Shown here: one piece after another, positions 50,799 through 59,923 of the stretch | Layout of the letters: every line of letters starts with the position of its first letter | How positions within the stretch are numbered: the first letter of the stretch is position 1 | From: Streptomyces sp. 1331.2 | GTDB lineage: Bacteria; Actinomycetota; Actinomycetes; Streptomycetales; Streptomycetaceae | Direction: 5' to 3' | Length of the DNA: 64,000 bases | Assembly: GCF_900199205.1 (NCBI RefSeq) | Contig: NZ_OBMJ01000001.1 | Coordinates: 7,123,001 to 7,187,000 of the forward strand | The notes under the pieces: model-generated | Told to the model about the DNA's origin: nothing | The model's database searches: none | What the model saw: only the letters and a program-made list of their open reading frames with translations | Made by a program: the position numbers and the translations under genes

Positions 50799-52322
50799 AT
50801 GTCGGAACAGGATGAGCTCGGCGCGCCTGCCGGTCCGCAAGACCGTCCGAGGCGGTCCGAGCGCGTGCCGCAGCAGGCCCCGGCACCCGAGGTCCCCACC
50901 GACGGCGACCGGCCGGGGCCCGCCGACGGCGACGCCGAGGCCCCCTGGCCCGACCGGATGCTGCCGCTGCTGCGCACCCCCACCGCCGACCGCCGGCTGG
51001 CGCCGGCCCCCTCCGGCGCGGAGCCGCCCGGAACCGCCGAGCCGGCCCGGGTCCTGGAACTCGCGCTGCTGGTGGGCGAACTGCTGCTGGCCAGCGGCGA
51101 GGCCGCGGAGGACGTCGAGGCGGCCATGCTCGCCGTCGCCCGGGCCTACCGGGTCCATCCCTGCGACCCGCAGGTCACCTTCACCCGGGTGTCGATCTCC
51201 TATCAGCCGGGCTCCTCCGGGCCGCCGCTGACGGCCGAGTGCTCGGTCCGCCGCCCGGCCGGGGACTACGCGCGGCTGGCCGCGGTCTTCCGGCTGGTCA
51301 CCGAGATCACGGCGGGCGGGATCGCCGTCCGCGACGCCCACGACCGCCTGGTGGCCGTGCACCGGCGCGACCGCCGCTACTCCGTCCGGGTCCTCCTGCT
51401 CTGCTGCGGCCTGCTGGCCGGGGCCGCGACGCTGCTGGTCGGCGGCCGCACCGACGCCCGGGCCTGGCTGGTGTTCGCCAGCGCCGTCGTCGCGGCCCTG
51501 GCGGGCGACCGGCTCTCGGCGCTGGTGGCGCGCCACGACCTCCCGCCCTTCTACCAGTTCGTGGTGGCCGCGGCCCCGGCCGCCGTGATCGGCATCCTGC
51601 TCTCCTTCAACGGCCTGCACCTGCGCGGATCGGTGGTGATCACCGGCGGGCTGTTCGCCCTGCTGCCGGGCTGGCCGATGGTCGCGGCGGCCCAGGACGG
51701 CCTGGCCGGCTTCTACCTCACCGCCGCCGCGCGCCTGCTCGAAGCGTTTTACCTGATGGCCGGCGTGGTGATCGGGGTGATGACGGTGCTCTACGTCGGC
51801 GTCAACAACGGCGCGGACCTGGCCGCCCAGGACGTCCCGGCGGCAGCGGTGAACCCGCCGCTGCAGCTCGCCGCGGCGGTGCTGCTCACCCTCGCGTTCG
51901 CGGTGCTGCTGAACACCGAGCCGGGCACGCTGCCCGCGGTCATGCTGAACAGCGCGGCCGGCTGGACGACGTACGGGGTGCTGGCCAACGCCGGCGTCGA
52001 GCCGATCCTGGCCACCGGCCTCGCCGCCGGGCTGGTCGGCCTGTCCGGCCAGCTGATGGCCCGGTGCCGGGGAAGCTCCGCGCTGCCGCACGTCACGGCG
52101 GCGCTGGGGCCGCTGCTGCCCGGATCGGTGCTGTACTTCGGGATGCTCGCCTTCGTCCGGGGCCAGCCCGAGACGGGGCTGAGCGGCATCGGGCGCGCCG
52201 CGGCGATGGCGATGGCCCTGGCCATCGGCGTGAACCTGGGCCGCGAGCTGGCCCGGCTCTTCCTCCCCGCGTCGCGTCCGGCGCCGCCGCCCCGTCGCCA
52301 GGGCGGCCGTCACCGGCGGTGA
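50799..52322 (+). CDS. Threonine/serine exporter family protein (ThrE-like)
   Basis: 507 residues. A long polar head (1-85) is followed by the ThrE domain: ELALLVGELLLASGEAAEDVEAAMLAVARAYRV with a cytoplasmic alpha/beta part up to about residue 185. Then come about ten membrane helices, including GGLFALLPGWPMVAAAQDGLAGFYLTAAARLLEAFYLMAG, the conserved core of both ThrE halves (PF06738 plus PF12821). The family exports threonine and serine by proton exchange in corynebacteria. It is monocistronic here. Confidence 0.9.
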   Translation: MSEQDELGAPAGPQDRPRRSERVPQQAPAPEVPTDGDRPGPADGDAEAPWPDRMLPLLRTPTADRRLAPAPSGAEPPGTAEPARVLELALLVGELLLASGEAAEDVEAAMLAVARAYRVHPCDPQVTFTRVSISYQPGSSGPPLTAECSVRRPAGDYARLAAVFRLVTEITAGGIAVRDAHDRLVAVHRRDRRYSVRVLLLCCGLLAGAATLLVGGRTDARAWLVFASAVVAALAGDRLSALVARHDLPPFYQFVVAAAPAAVIGILLSFNGLHLRGSVVITGGLFALLPGWPMVAAAQDGLAGFYLTAAARLLEAFYLMAGVVIGVMTVLYVGVNNGADLAAQDVPAAAVNPPLQLAAAVLLTLAFAVLLNTEPGTLPAVMLNSAAGWTTYGVLANAGVEPILATGLAAGLVGLSGQLMARCRGSSALPHVTAALGPLLPGSVLYFGMLAFVRGQPETGLSGIGRAAAMAMALAIGVNLGRELARLFLPASRPAPPPRRQGGRHRR

Positions 52323-52333
52323 GGGCGGCCTCG

Positions 52334-52675
52334 TCAGGGGCAGTCCTCGTGCAGCCCGCAGAGCCAGGCCAGCGCCTGGTGGGCCCCGAGGACGTACATG
52401 TGGTCGGCCTCCTGCGCCAGCGCGCGGCGCAGGCCCACCGCGGCGGCCTGGCACTCGGCCAGCAGCTGCGCGCGGCACGGACCGTTCGCGCCGACCGCGG
52501 CGACGGCGGTGACGGGCGCGGCGACCTGAGCGCCGGCCGCCCACCGGTAGGCCCCCAGTACGCCGTGCTCGAAGCCCGTCCACGGCCGGGGCCGTCGGTT
52601 GGCGGTGTCGATCGCAGCGAACACCTCGTCCAGCGGGCGCACTCCCACGGCCGGGATCGTCTCGTCACTGGTCAT
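52334..52675 (-). CDS. Hypothetical small helical protein
   Basis: 113 residues starting MTSDETIPAVGV. Predicted mostly helical, with RAQLLAECQAAAVGLRRALAQEADHMYVLGAHQALAWLCGLHEDC at the end. Three cysteines are present, with no clear metal motif and no signal peptide. It is convergent with the exporter gene 11 bases away and close to the Sua5 gene on the other side. I do not recognise a family. Confidence 0.6.
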   Translation of the reverse strand: MTSDETIPAVGVRPLDEVFAAIDTANRRPRPWTGFEHGVLGAYRWAAGAQVAAPVTAVAAVGANGPCRAQLLAECQAAAVGLRRALAQEADHMYVLGAHQALAWLCGLHEDCP

Positions 52676-52895
52676 GTCCGCAACCTACGTCCGCCCGCCG
52701 CCGTCCGCTCCCGGCGCGGGCACGCTGGGTGACGACCGCTCCCGTTCCACCCGACCGGCGGAGGAGGGCCGCCCGGTGAGGGCCCGGCGGGGGAGCGGCG
52801 CCCGGCCCGGTAGTCTGACCAGGTCGTGCCCGGTCGGTGAGGTGGCCGGGCCGGATGAACGGTGCGGGCCGATCGCCCGCTGGTGGAGATCCCTG

Positions 52896-53537
52896 ATGAC
52901 TCGTCGTTTTGACTGCTCGGACCCGTCCGAGCGCGCAGCCGGGCTGCGCGAGGCCGTGGCGGCGGTGCGCCGCGGCGAACTCGTCGTGCTGCCCACGGAC
53001 ACGGTGTACGGAGTGGGTGCGGACGCCTTCTCCCCGGAGGCGGTCGCCCGCCTGCTGGCGGCCAAGGGGCGGGGCCGGAACATGCCCTCGCCGGTGCTGG
53101 TCGGCTCCCCGGATGCCCTCGACGGCCTGGTCGAGGTGACGGCGCGGGCGCGCGAACTCGTCGCCGCGTTCTGGCCGGGCGGACTGACCCTGGTCGCCCG
53201 TCACCTGGCCTCGGTCGAGCTGGACCTCGGAGAGACCCGCGGGACGGTCGCCGTGCGGATGCCCGCGCACTCCGTCGCCATCGAACTGCTGGACGCCACC
53301 GGGCCGTTGGCCGTCTCCAGCGCCAACCTGACCGGCCACGACTCCCCGCAGGACTGCGACGCCGCCCAGGGCATGCTGGGCGATTCGGTGGCCGTCTACC
53401 TCGACGGCGGCCCCACGGCGGCCGCCGTGCCCTCCTCGATCGTGGACATCACCGGCGAGGTGCCCGTCCTGCTGCGGGCCGGCGCGATCGGCGCCGACCG
53501 CCTGCGCGAGGTCGTCCCGGACCTGCAGGAGCGCTGA
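52896..53537 (+). CDS. L-threonylcarbamoyladenylate synthase (Sua5/YciO/YrdC family)
   Basis: 213 residues. The YrdC fold shows LVVLPTDTVYGVGADAFSPEAVARLLAAKGRGRNMPSPVLVGS, the basic KxR nucleotide site, WPGGLTLVARH, TVAVRMPAHSVA and LAVSSANLTGHDSP. It makes threonylcarbamoyl-AMP from threonine, bicarbonate and ATP for the t6A37 modification of ANN-decoding tRNAs. In actinomycetes this gene usually stands near prmC and the ATP synthase genes. Here no such neighbours are seen, so it may be a second paralogue. TGGAGA precedes the ATG at 52896. Confidence 0.92.
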   Translation: MTRRFDCSDPSERAAGLREAVAAVRRGELVVLPTDTVYGVGADAFSPEAVARLLAAKGRGRNMPSPVLVGSPDALDGLVEVTARARELVAAFWPGGLTLVARHLASVELDLGETRGTVAVRMPAHSVAIELLDATGPLAVSSANLTGHDSPQDCDAAQGMLGDSVAVYLDGGPTAAAVPSSIVDITGEVPVLLRAGAIGADRLREVVPDLQER

Positions 53538-53645
53538 CGGATCAGGACCCGCACAGCCGGTCGAGCGTCGGGACGTCCGTGTTCGCCTGGCCGGCCGCAT
53601 CCCGGGCCGGCCAGGCGCGTTCAGGCCTCCAGGGCCTGTCCGGGC

Positions 53646-54149
53646 CTACGCACCGGCGGCCGCGGGCCGGGCCAGCCACTCCTGCCAGGAGACCTCGCTG
53701 CCGATCAGGCAGGGCCGCCGGAAGGGCCACTCCTCGGCGATCCAGGTGGGGACGAGCGAGTCCAGGGCCCGCTCCAACTCGGTGCCGACCCGGTCGTCCA
53801 CCACCCACCAGGAGATCTCGGCGTCCGAACCGGCCTTCTGCGGCGGGTCGATGTAGACGCAGCCGAGCAGGGCCGTCTCCGCCGCGTCGAACAGCGCGTA
53901 GTTGAACGACACGTGAGCGGCGATCTCCCGCTCGTGCCGGACCAGGTCGTCCAGGTCCTGCTGGTACGTCATGGTGGCGGCGGGCCAGCCCCAGGCCTCG
54001 CCGTAGATGGCCCAGAGCCGTTCCCGGGAGCCCATCACCGCCGGGTAGTCGAGCTCGGTGTCGGCCCCGGAGATCGGACGCAGGTGGTAGCCGCCGCCCG
54101 GCAGCGGGACGTGGACGGGATGGACGAAATCCGCAGGCAGCCAAGTCAT
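53646..54149 (-). CDS. GNAT-like N-acetyltransferase
   Basis: 167 residues. MTWLPADFVHPVHVPLPGGGYHLRPIS is a typical streptomycete opening, followed by MGSRERLWAIYGEAWGWPAATMT and ALFDAAETALLGCVYIDPP, then AEISWWVVDDRVGTELERAL. The acetyl-CoA loop is weak, so activity is uncertain. The pattern matches proteins annotated as N-acetyltransferase family members near cell-envelope genes. It lies downstream of the frameshifted gene on the same strand and may share its transcript. Confidence 0.75.
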   Translation of the reverse strand: MTWLPADFVHPVHVPLPGGGYHLRPISGADTELDYPAVMGSRERLWAIYGEAWGWPAATMTYQQDLDDLVRHEREIAAHVSFNYALFDAAETALLGCVYIDPPQKAGSDAEISWWVVDDRVGTELERALDSLVPTWIAEEWPFRRPCLIGSEVSWQEWLARPAAAGA

Positions 54150-54204
54150 GGGCGGGAGAGTAACCGAGGGCGGCTCCGACCTGCAGGGATTAATGCTGCG
54201 GGGA

Positions 54205-55087
54205 TCAATCCTGCAGCGCCCGGCCGTCCTCGCCCGCGGTCTTGTCGAGCGACAGGCGCGGCCGCTCGGCCGTCTCCACGGCCTCCGGCGCTTGCGGGCC
54301 GCTCTGCTCGATGCGGCCCAGCAACCGGGCGACGGAGTCGGTGCGTTCGCGCAGCGTGGCGACGTGCCCGGCCCGGCCCGGTTCGGTGGCGGGCTCGGCG
54401 GGCAGCACGGGGATGCCGCGCTTGCGGGCGGTGGCGACCAGGCTTTCGCCGGCCTGGGGGGGTGACGACCAGTACGGCGGCGGCGAACACGCCCGCGTCC
54501 AGGGTCCGCGGGCGCCCGAGCAGACCGCGGTGGACGATCCGCGCCGGGACGGTCAGCTCGTCCAGGCGCTGGTCGACCGAGCCGCGTTCGAGGGCGGCGA
54601 GGACGACGGTGGCCAGTGCCTCGCCGGCCTTGGTGACGACCCACTTGCGGCCGGGCACCGGCGGCAGGAACTCGCGGACCCGGTCCACCTCCTGCTCCAG
54701 GGCGGTCGTGGTGAGCACCTCGAAGGCGTTGCGGGTGCGGATCTCCACGACCTTGTCCCAGGCGATCTCCTCGCCGTCGAAACCGACCTCCGTCGGCCCC
54801 AGGTGGACGGCGCCGAGGCCGTCGAGGAGGCCGAGCAGCTTGTGCACCACAGTCGGCGTCCGCGGGTGGCGGCCGATCAGGGTGCCCACCGACAGCTTCC
54901 ACGGCTCGGTGGCGGGAACGGACGGCGGCGGGACGGAGCCGAGGGCCGTGAGCGCCCAGCGCCCGCCCGCCGCCGCCCGACCGCCCCGCAGCACGGCCTG
55001 CCGCCCGGCCTCGCCCAACTCGGCCGCGGCCCCCGCCGCCGCTCCGACCAACCGCCCCAGACCGCCCACCAGCTCGCCCCCGCGCAC
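54205..55087 (-). pseudogene. Conserved-type gene of unknown function broken by a frameshift in a seven-base C-run
   Basis: The first frame runs from the GTG at 55087 (AGAGGA upstream) through a Gly/Ala-rich head and a domain containing WKLSVGTLIGRHPRTPTVVHKLLG and FDGEEIAWDKVVEIRTRNAFEVL, up to AAVLVVT. At 54456-54462 there is a run of seven Cs on this strand. With six, the frame continues as PQAGESLVATARKRGIPVLPAEPATEPGRAG and ends GRALQD at 54205, giving about 293 residues. As written, the frame reads into an Arg-rich shadow. This may be a true disruption, a phase-variable tract or a sequence error. The family is not recognised. Confidence 0.75.
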
Positions 55088-55284
55088 GTGTTTCGTTCCT
55101 CTCCACACACCGTCGTTCCGAAGGTCGCCATGGTACGGGCCGTGCGCTCCGCGCCTCCTCCGGCCGTCGCCGGTGACGTTTGTCATGCGGGTCCGGCGAC
55201 AGAACTCACTGACACCGGGTCGGCTGCCTGCGGCAGGCTCGACCCCGACGGGGGACGAACACGGAGAGGGACAGGGGAGCGGAC

Positions 55285-56421
55285 ATGAAGGTACTGGTGG
55301 CCGGGGCCGGACTCGGTGGGCTCTGCCTGGCGCACGGGCTGCTGCGGGCCGGTGTGGACGTCCGGGTCCACGAGCGGGAGGACGGGCCGGACAGCCGCTA
55401 CCAGGGCTTCCGGATCGCCCTGAACGGGCACGGCCTGGCAGCCCTGAACGCCTGCCTGCCGGAGCGGCTGCACGCCCTGCTGGCGGCCGTCTCCGGGCCG
55501 ATGGCGGGCGAACGGCGGGCCGTGGACCACCTGCTCGGGGAGGTCCGCAGCCTCGGCCGCGCGGACGAGGGCACGGCCGCCGACCGGTACGTGCTGCGCC
55601 GACTGCTGCTGGCCGGGCTCGGCGACCGCGTCGAGTTCGGCAAGCCCGTGGTCGGCTACACCGAGCGGGCGGACGGCACGGTCGAGGCGCACTTCGGGGA
55701 CGGCGGCAGCGCCGTCGGCGACCTGCTGGTCGGCGCGGACGGCGTGGGCTCGGCGGTGCGCCGCCAACTGCTGCCCGGCGCCGAGGTGGTCACCCTCCCC
55801 GGCCACGCCGTCCTCGGGCGCACCCCGCTCACCGAGCGGTTCGCCGCGCTCGTCCCGGGCTTCGGCACCGTCGTGCACGGCCCCGGCGCGAGCATGCTGC
55901 TCGGCCGCATGGAGTTCCGCCGGCCGCCGCGGCTCGCGGCCGCCGAACTCGCGCCCGACGTCCGGCTGCCCGACACCGGCGACTACCTGCGCTGGGTGGT
56001 GATGCCCACCGACGACCTGCCCGCCGGGCCACGGCCCTGGGCGGCCGTCCGCGGCGACCTGCTCGCCCTGCTCGACGGCTGGCACCCGGACCTCGTGGAC
56101 CTGGTCCGCGCGGCCGACGTCGTCAACAGCTCTCCATTGACGGTCCGTTACGCCGAGCCGGTGCCGCACTGGGGCGGCAGCCGCCGGGTCACCCTGCTCG
56201 GGGACGCGATCCACGTCATGCCGCCCAGCGGCGGCCAGGGCGCCAACACCGCCCTGCGGGACGCCGCGCTGCTCGCCCGCTCGCTCACCGCCGTCCAGCG
56301 GGGCGAGGCCGAACTCCCGGCCGCCGTCGAGCGCTACGAGCAGCGGATGCTGGAGTACGGCTTCGCGGCCGTCGCCGAAAGCCTGGAGCGCCTGCCGGAC
56401 TTCACCCCTGCGCGCCGGTGA
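55285..56421 (+). CDS. FAD-dependent oxidoreductase (class A monooxygenase type)
   Basis: 378 residues. MKVLVAGAGLGGLCLAHGLLRAGVDVRVHERE is the FAD-binding Rossmann motif. DLLVGADGVGSAVRRQLLP is the DG motif, and VTLLGDAIHVMPPSGGQGANTALRDAALLARSL the second FAD motif. These enzymes hydroxylate or epoxidise small organic substrates with NAD(P)H. The substrate is not predictable. It is divergent from the frameshifted gene, with about 200 bases between; the purine-rich GGGGAGCGG lies just before the ATG. Confidence 0.88.
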   Translation: MKVLVAGAGLGGLCLAHGLLRAGVDVRVHEREDGPDSRYQGFRIALNGHGLAALNACLPERLHALLAAVSGPMAGERRAVDHLLGEVRSLGRADEGTAADRYVLRRLLLAGLGDRVEFGKPVVGYTERADGTVEAHFGDGGSAVGDLLVGADGVGSAVRRQLLPGAEVVTLPGHAVLGRTPLTERFAALVPGFGTVVHGPGASMLLGRMEFRRPPRLAAAELAPDVRLPDTGDYLRWVVMPTDDLPAGPRPWAAVRGDLLALLDGWHPDLVDLVRAADVVNSSPLTVRYAEPVPHWGGSRRVTLLGDAIHVMPPSGGQGANTALRDAALLARSLTAVQRGEAELPAAVERYEQRMLEYGFAAVAESLERLPDFTPARR

Positions 56422-56567
56422 GCCGACGGGCGGCGCGGGCGGTGCGGGCGGGGGTGCTGCTCCGGATCGGCCGACCGGCTCGGTGGGCCGGATCCGGATA
56501 CGCTGAGCGAGATGGCCCCGGACCGGCCGGGGCTGCCGGAACAGGTGGGATCAGGCCAGGTCAGAGC

Positions 56568-56614
56568 GGGTCAGACCCGGTCTTGCGGGGTCTTGCCCGG
56601 TCTTGCCGGGTCGG
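56568..56614 (+). repeat. Decamer tandem repeat of the GGGTCTTGCC type
   Basis: About four 10-bp units (from GGGTCAGACC at 56568, then CGGTCTTGCG, GGGTCTTGCC and CGGTCTTGCC) stand in the leader upstream of a membrane-protein gene. The gap 56422-56719 otherwise has a possible TACGCT -10 at about 56499-56504 and no supported gene. Confidence 0.65.
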
Positions 56615-56719
56615 AGGTGCGCGGTGCCGGAGCAGAGCAGGCCGTGGCGGGACGGGCGGTCCGGCGGGTGCCACCCGCGCGGCGGGCCCGCGCGCGGCGA
56701 CTGACCGGGCACCGCGACC

Positions 56720-57448
56720 GTGCGCTCCGCCGACGCCGACGTCGAGGTGGTCGTCACCGTGCCCAACCACGGCATCGGCCTGTGGATGGTCGGCGCGTTC
56801 GTGCTCACCTTCGTGGGCACCCGGGTGATCACCCGGCTGATCCGGGCCGGCCGCGGGCCCTTCCGCAACGTCGAGGTCGGCGGCACCCACGTCCACCACC
56901 AGGTGTACGGGATCCTCGCGATGCTGGTGGCCGGCGCGATGGAGTTCGCCTACCGGCCGGACACCCCCGGGGCGCAGATCCTGGCCGCGCTGTTCGGCAC
57001 CGGTGCCGCGCTCACCCTCGATGAGTACGCGCTCTGGCTGCACCTGAAGGACGTCTACTGGACGCGGGAGGGCCGAAAGTCCGTCGACGCGGCGTTCCTG
57101 GCGGTGGCGGTCGGCCTGCTGCTGGTGGCCGGGGTCAACCCGTTCGCCGACACCGGCCAGGGCGCCACCGCCCACCTGGAGTTCGCCGTGGTGCTGCTGA
57201 TCGACCTGGTGTTCACCGTCGGGGCGATCCTCAAGGGCAAGACGGCGCTCGGGGTGATCGGGCTGCTGGTGCCGCTGGTCGCCCTGGTCGCCTGCCTGCG
57301 CCTGGCCAAACCGGACTCGCCGTGGGCCCGCTGGCGCTACCGGCCGGGCTCGCAACGGGCCGAGCGCGCGCTGCGCCGCTACCCGCCCGGCCGGCGGACC
57401 CGGATGGACGCCCTGAAGGACTTCGTCGGGGGAGTCCCCCGGCGCTGA
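56720..57448 (+). CDS. Integral membrane protein, unknown function
   Basis: 242 residues with about five helices: GIGLWMVGAFVLTFVGTRVI (near residue 20), YGILAMLVAGAMEFAY, GAQILAALFGTGAALTLDEYALWL, AAFLAVAVGLLLVAGV and the pair from FAVVLLIDLVFTVGAI to LVPLVALVACL. The conserved-looking GTHVHHQVYGI and DEYALWLHL motifs suggest a His/Asp/Glu cluster at the membrane face, as in small actinobacterial membrane proteins with no assigned role. The C-terminal tail is basic. The GTG at 56720 has no clear ribosome site, so the start is tentative. Confidence 0.7.
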   Translation: MRSADADVEVVVTVPNHGIGLWMVGAFVLTFVGTRVITRLIRAGRGPFRNVEVGGTHVHHQVYGILAMLVAGAMEFAYRPDTPGAQILAALFGTGAALTLDEYALWLHLKDVYWTREGRKSVDAAFLAVAVGLLLVAGVNPFADTGQGATAHLEFAVVLLIDLVFTVGAILKGKTALGVIGLLVPLVALVACLRLAKPDSPWARWRYRPGSQRAERALRRYPPGRRTRMDALKDFVGGVPRR

Positions 57449-57480
57449 GGCCCGGGAGCCTGCTGTCGTGGCCCCCGTGG

Positions 57481-58302
57481 TCAGGCCAGGAAGCGGTGCA
57501 GCGAGTCGGCCAGGGCCCGGACGAAGCGCTCCCGTGTCGCCTCGGGGACCAGATCGAGGGACAGGTAGGGATTGAGGTCCTCCAGTTCGACCATGAGCAG
57601 GCGCCCGTCCGGCGCCCGGCAGGCGTCCACCCGCTGGATCCCGTGGTCGAGCGTGTTCCAGTCGACGAAGCGCCGCGCGAACGCGAGATCGGCCGCGCCC
57701 GGCTCGTACGGTTCCAGCACCCAGCGCCGGGCCGGGTCGGGCGCGTACAGGGCGTACTGGAAGGCGTCGTCCACGAAGTAGAACGAGACCTCGTACCGGA
57801 AGTCGATCCGTGGCTGGACCAGCACTCCGCCCCAGTCGAGACCGTCCAGCTCCGCGCGGGGGAGGAAGCGCAGGCCTATGCTGTCGGCGCCCTCCTTGGG
57901 CTTGACCGCGTAGGCGTCGGCGGCGGGCAGCCGGGGGAGGTCCTGCGGGCGGTCGACGGTGGGGATGACCGGTTCGCCGGCCTCGGTCAGGTCCAGCAGG
58001 TACTGCTTCCCGGCCATGTCCCCGCGCCCGGTCAGCGGGTTGTAGACCCGCACGCCGTCGGCCAGGGCCCGGGCGCGGAAGCGGGCGTACTCCTCCCGGT
58101 AGTGCAGCACCGGTCCGCTGTTGCGCACCACGACCGCGTCGAAGCGCTCCATCAGGGCCAGGGCGTCGAGCGGGTGGCAGAGGGCGAGGTCGAACCACTC
58201 CCGGAGGCGGGAGGTCAGGAGGACGTCCTCGTCGCCGTAGCGGCGCCCTCGGGCCGGGTAGGCGAGGTCGGTCACGTACAGCAGGCTGGGCCGGTCGGGC
58301 AC
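57481..58302 (-). CDS. ATP-grasp-type ligase-like protein
   Basis: 273 residues. The N-terminal part (SLLYVTDLAYPARGRRYGDEDVLL) forms a pre-ATP-grasp domain. NPLTGRGDMAGKQYLLDLTEAGEPVIPT begins the grasp, AYAVKPKEGADSIGLRF holds the ATP-binding Lys, GVLVQPRIDF follows, and LLMVELEDLNPYLSLDL is the metal-binding strand, with Glu, Asp and Asn. Such enzymes join a carboxylate to an amine via acyl phosphate. Close neighbours give no substrate clue. GGGAG six bases upstream supports the GTG at 58302. Confidence 0.78.
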   Translation of the reverse strand: MPDRPSLLYVTDLAYPARGRRYGDEDVLLTSRLREWFDLALCHPLDALALMERFDAVVVRNSGPVLHYREEYARFRARALADGVRVYNPLTGRGDMAGKQYLLDLTEAGEPVIPTVDRPQDLPRLPAADAYAVKPKEGADSIGLRFLPRAELDGLDWGGVLVQPRIDFRYEVSFYFVDDAFQYALYAPDPARRWVLEPYEPGAADLAFARRFVDWNTLDHGIQRVDACRAPDGRLLMVELEDLNPYLSLDLVPEATRERFVRALADSLHRFLA

Positions 58303-58503
58303 GAAGACTCCCTGGTCATCGGTGGTGTGGGGGTGAATCTACCGGGTTCCTCGAGGCTGCCACGATGCAGCCCGGAGCCGGCTGCTGCGGGCCCCGCGAG
58401 GAGGTGGCGGTCCGGCGCGGATGCGCGGTGGGCCGTCGGAGTGCAGGGTGGACGGGTACGGTCCGGGACCGGGGGCGACCGTCCGCCGATTCGAGGAGGC
58501 GCC

Positions 58504-58992
58504 ATGCCCACCAGGAAGTTCCTCCACCGGGCGCTGGCCCTGGCCGCCCTGGCAGCGCTGCCGGCCGCCGCGTTCACGGCGCCCGCCACCGCGGCCACGG
58601 TGGCCTCCGCCCCGCAGGCGGTGGCCGCGGCCGCGCCGACCTCCTTCGTGGACCTGGCGGCCCGTCCGCTGCCGTCCGACCACCTGGCGCACCGGATCAC
58701 GGTCACCTACCGCAACGACTCGGGGGCGGACCGGACGATCGCGCCGCAGATCCTGGTCGAGTCACCGGACCAGGGGCCCTTCCTGGCGCCGGCGGACGTC
58801 AAGCTGGAGGTGCTGCGCGGTGGCCACTGGACGCCGGTGCGGCTGGCGAGCCAGACCGGCACGCTGTACACCGACCTCACCCGGGCGAAGCTGGTCCTGC
58901 ACAGCCACCACACCTTGACCCAGTACTACCGGCTCACCGTCCTCAAGGCGGGGCCGGGGACGATCCAGCCCAGGGTGGCGCTGTACGGCTGA
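58504..58992 (+). CDS. Secreted protein of unknown function
   Basis: 162 residues. A Sec signal peptide (RKFLHRALALAALAALPAAAFTAP, cleavage near residue 30) is followed by an Ala-rich linker and a single beta-rich domain (LAHRITVTYRNDSGADRTIAPQILVES, then LEVLRGGHWTPVRLA, then YYRLTVLKAGPGTIQPRVALYG). This looks like an immunoglobulin-like extracellular domain without a wall anchor. GAGGAGG five bases before the ATG fixes the start. It is divergent from the ATP-grasp gene. No family is recognised. Confidence 0.75.
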   Translation: MPTRKFLHRALALAALAALPAAAFTAPATAATVASAPQAVAAAAPTSFVDLAARPLPSDHLAHRITVTYRNDSGADRTIAPQILVESPDQGPFLAPADVKLEVLRGGHWTPVRLASQTGTLYTDLTRAKLVLHSHHTLTQYYRLTVLKAGPGTIQPRVALYG

Positions 58993-59006
58993 CGGCCTGC
59001 AGCGGC

Positions 59007-59050
59007 GAGTTCGGGCGGTTCGCGGTTGTCCGCCGCGGGCCGCCGAACTC
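59007..59050 (+). terminator. Hairpin terminator after the secreted-protein gene
   Basis: GAGTTCGGGCGG (59007-59018) pairs with CCGCCGAACTC (59040-59050) with one bulge, 15 bases past the stop. Another GAACTC/GAGTTC pair at 59045-59070 may compete with it. Confidence 0.6.
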
Positions 59051-59236
59051 GGTTTCCCGGGGCCGGAGTTCGGCCGTGTGGCGGCCGGGGCCAGAGGGCT
59101 TGCCTTTCGGTGTCGCGTGGCTAGGCAGCGGTTCCCCGATGTGCTGACATAGACATGTCAAGTCGGGGCCGGCGTCCGACGGGCTCGGACCCCGCCGCGC
59201 CGCCTCCGACTCCGTGCACGTTCGAAGGGGAAGCCC

Positions 59237-59878
59237 ATGCTGCTCCGTGCGCTGGCCGCCGCGGCCGTCGCCGCCGCCACGCTGTCCGGCCCGTCGGCCT
59301 TCGGCCTCGACTCGCTCCCGACCCCGCCGGACCGGATCGTCATCGACGTCGCGACGGTCAACGGCTCCGGCTGTCCGGCGGGAACGGCCGCCGTGGCCGT
59401 CTCCCCGGACAACACCGCCTTCACCGTCACGTACAGCAGCTACCTCGCCCAGGTGGGGCTGGGGTCCAAGCCGACCGACTTCCGGAAGAACTGCCAGCTC
59501 AACCTGCGGGTGCACGTCCCGCAGGGCTTCACCTACGCGATCGCCTCCGCCGACTACCGCGGCTACGCCCACCTGGAGAAGGGCGCCAGCGGCACCCAGC
59601 GGGCCGGCTACTACTTCCAGGGCCTGCCCGACACCTCCTACCAGAACCACCGCTTCGACGGCCCGAAGGACGACAACTGGCAGGCGACCGACACCGTCGA
59701 CGTCCAGGCCCTGGTCTTCGCCCCCTGCGGCGAGGAGCGGAACTTCAACATCAACACCGAGCTGCGGGTCAGCCCCGGCAGCTCGGACCCGACCCGCACC
59801 ACCAGCTTCATGACCATGGACTCGACGGACGGCGACATCAACACCGTCTACCACCTCGCCTGGAAGCACTGCCCCTGA
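59237..59878 (+). CDS. Secreted DUF4360-family protein
   Basis: 213 residues. A short signal peptide (LLRALAAAAVAAATLSGPSAFG) is followed by the DUF4360 domain: IDVATVNGSGCPAGTAAVAVSPDNTAFTVTYSSYLAQVG, KNCQLNLRVHVPQGFTYAIASADYRGYAHL and a closing WKHC. Four conserved cysteines (in GCPAG, KNCQL, APCGE and KHCP) should form two disulfides. Proteins of this family are secreted by actinomycetes and fungi, and their role is unknown. The upstream gene codes for another secreted protein on the same strand, but a hairpin separates the two. Confidence 0.88.
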   Translation: MLLRALAAAAVAAATLSGPSAFGLDSLPTPPDRIVIDVATVNGSGCPAGTAAVAVSPDNTAFTVTYSSYLAQVGLGSKPTDFRKNCQLNLRVHVPQGFTYAIASADYRGYAHLEKGASGTQRAGYYFQGLPDTSYQNHRFDGPKDDNWQATDTVDVQALVFAPCGEERNFNINTELRVSPGSSDPTRTTSFMTMDSTDGDINTVYHLAWKHCP

Positions 59879-59923
59879 CCCGCGAGCGCCGACCCCCGGC
59901 GGGGTGGGTGGCGACGGGCGGGC

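Noticed and set aside
56512..57024. 170-codon plus-strand frame starting just after a -10-like TACGCT
   Set aside because: Most of it is the out-of-frame shadow of the membrane-protein gene, and the first part is decamer repeat.
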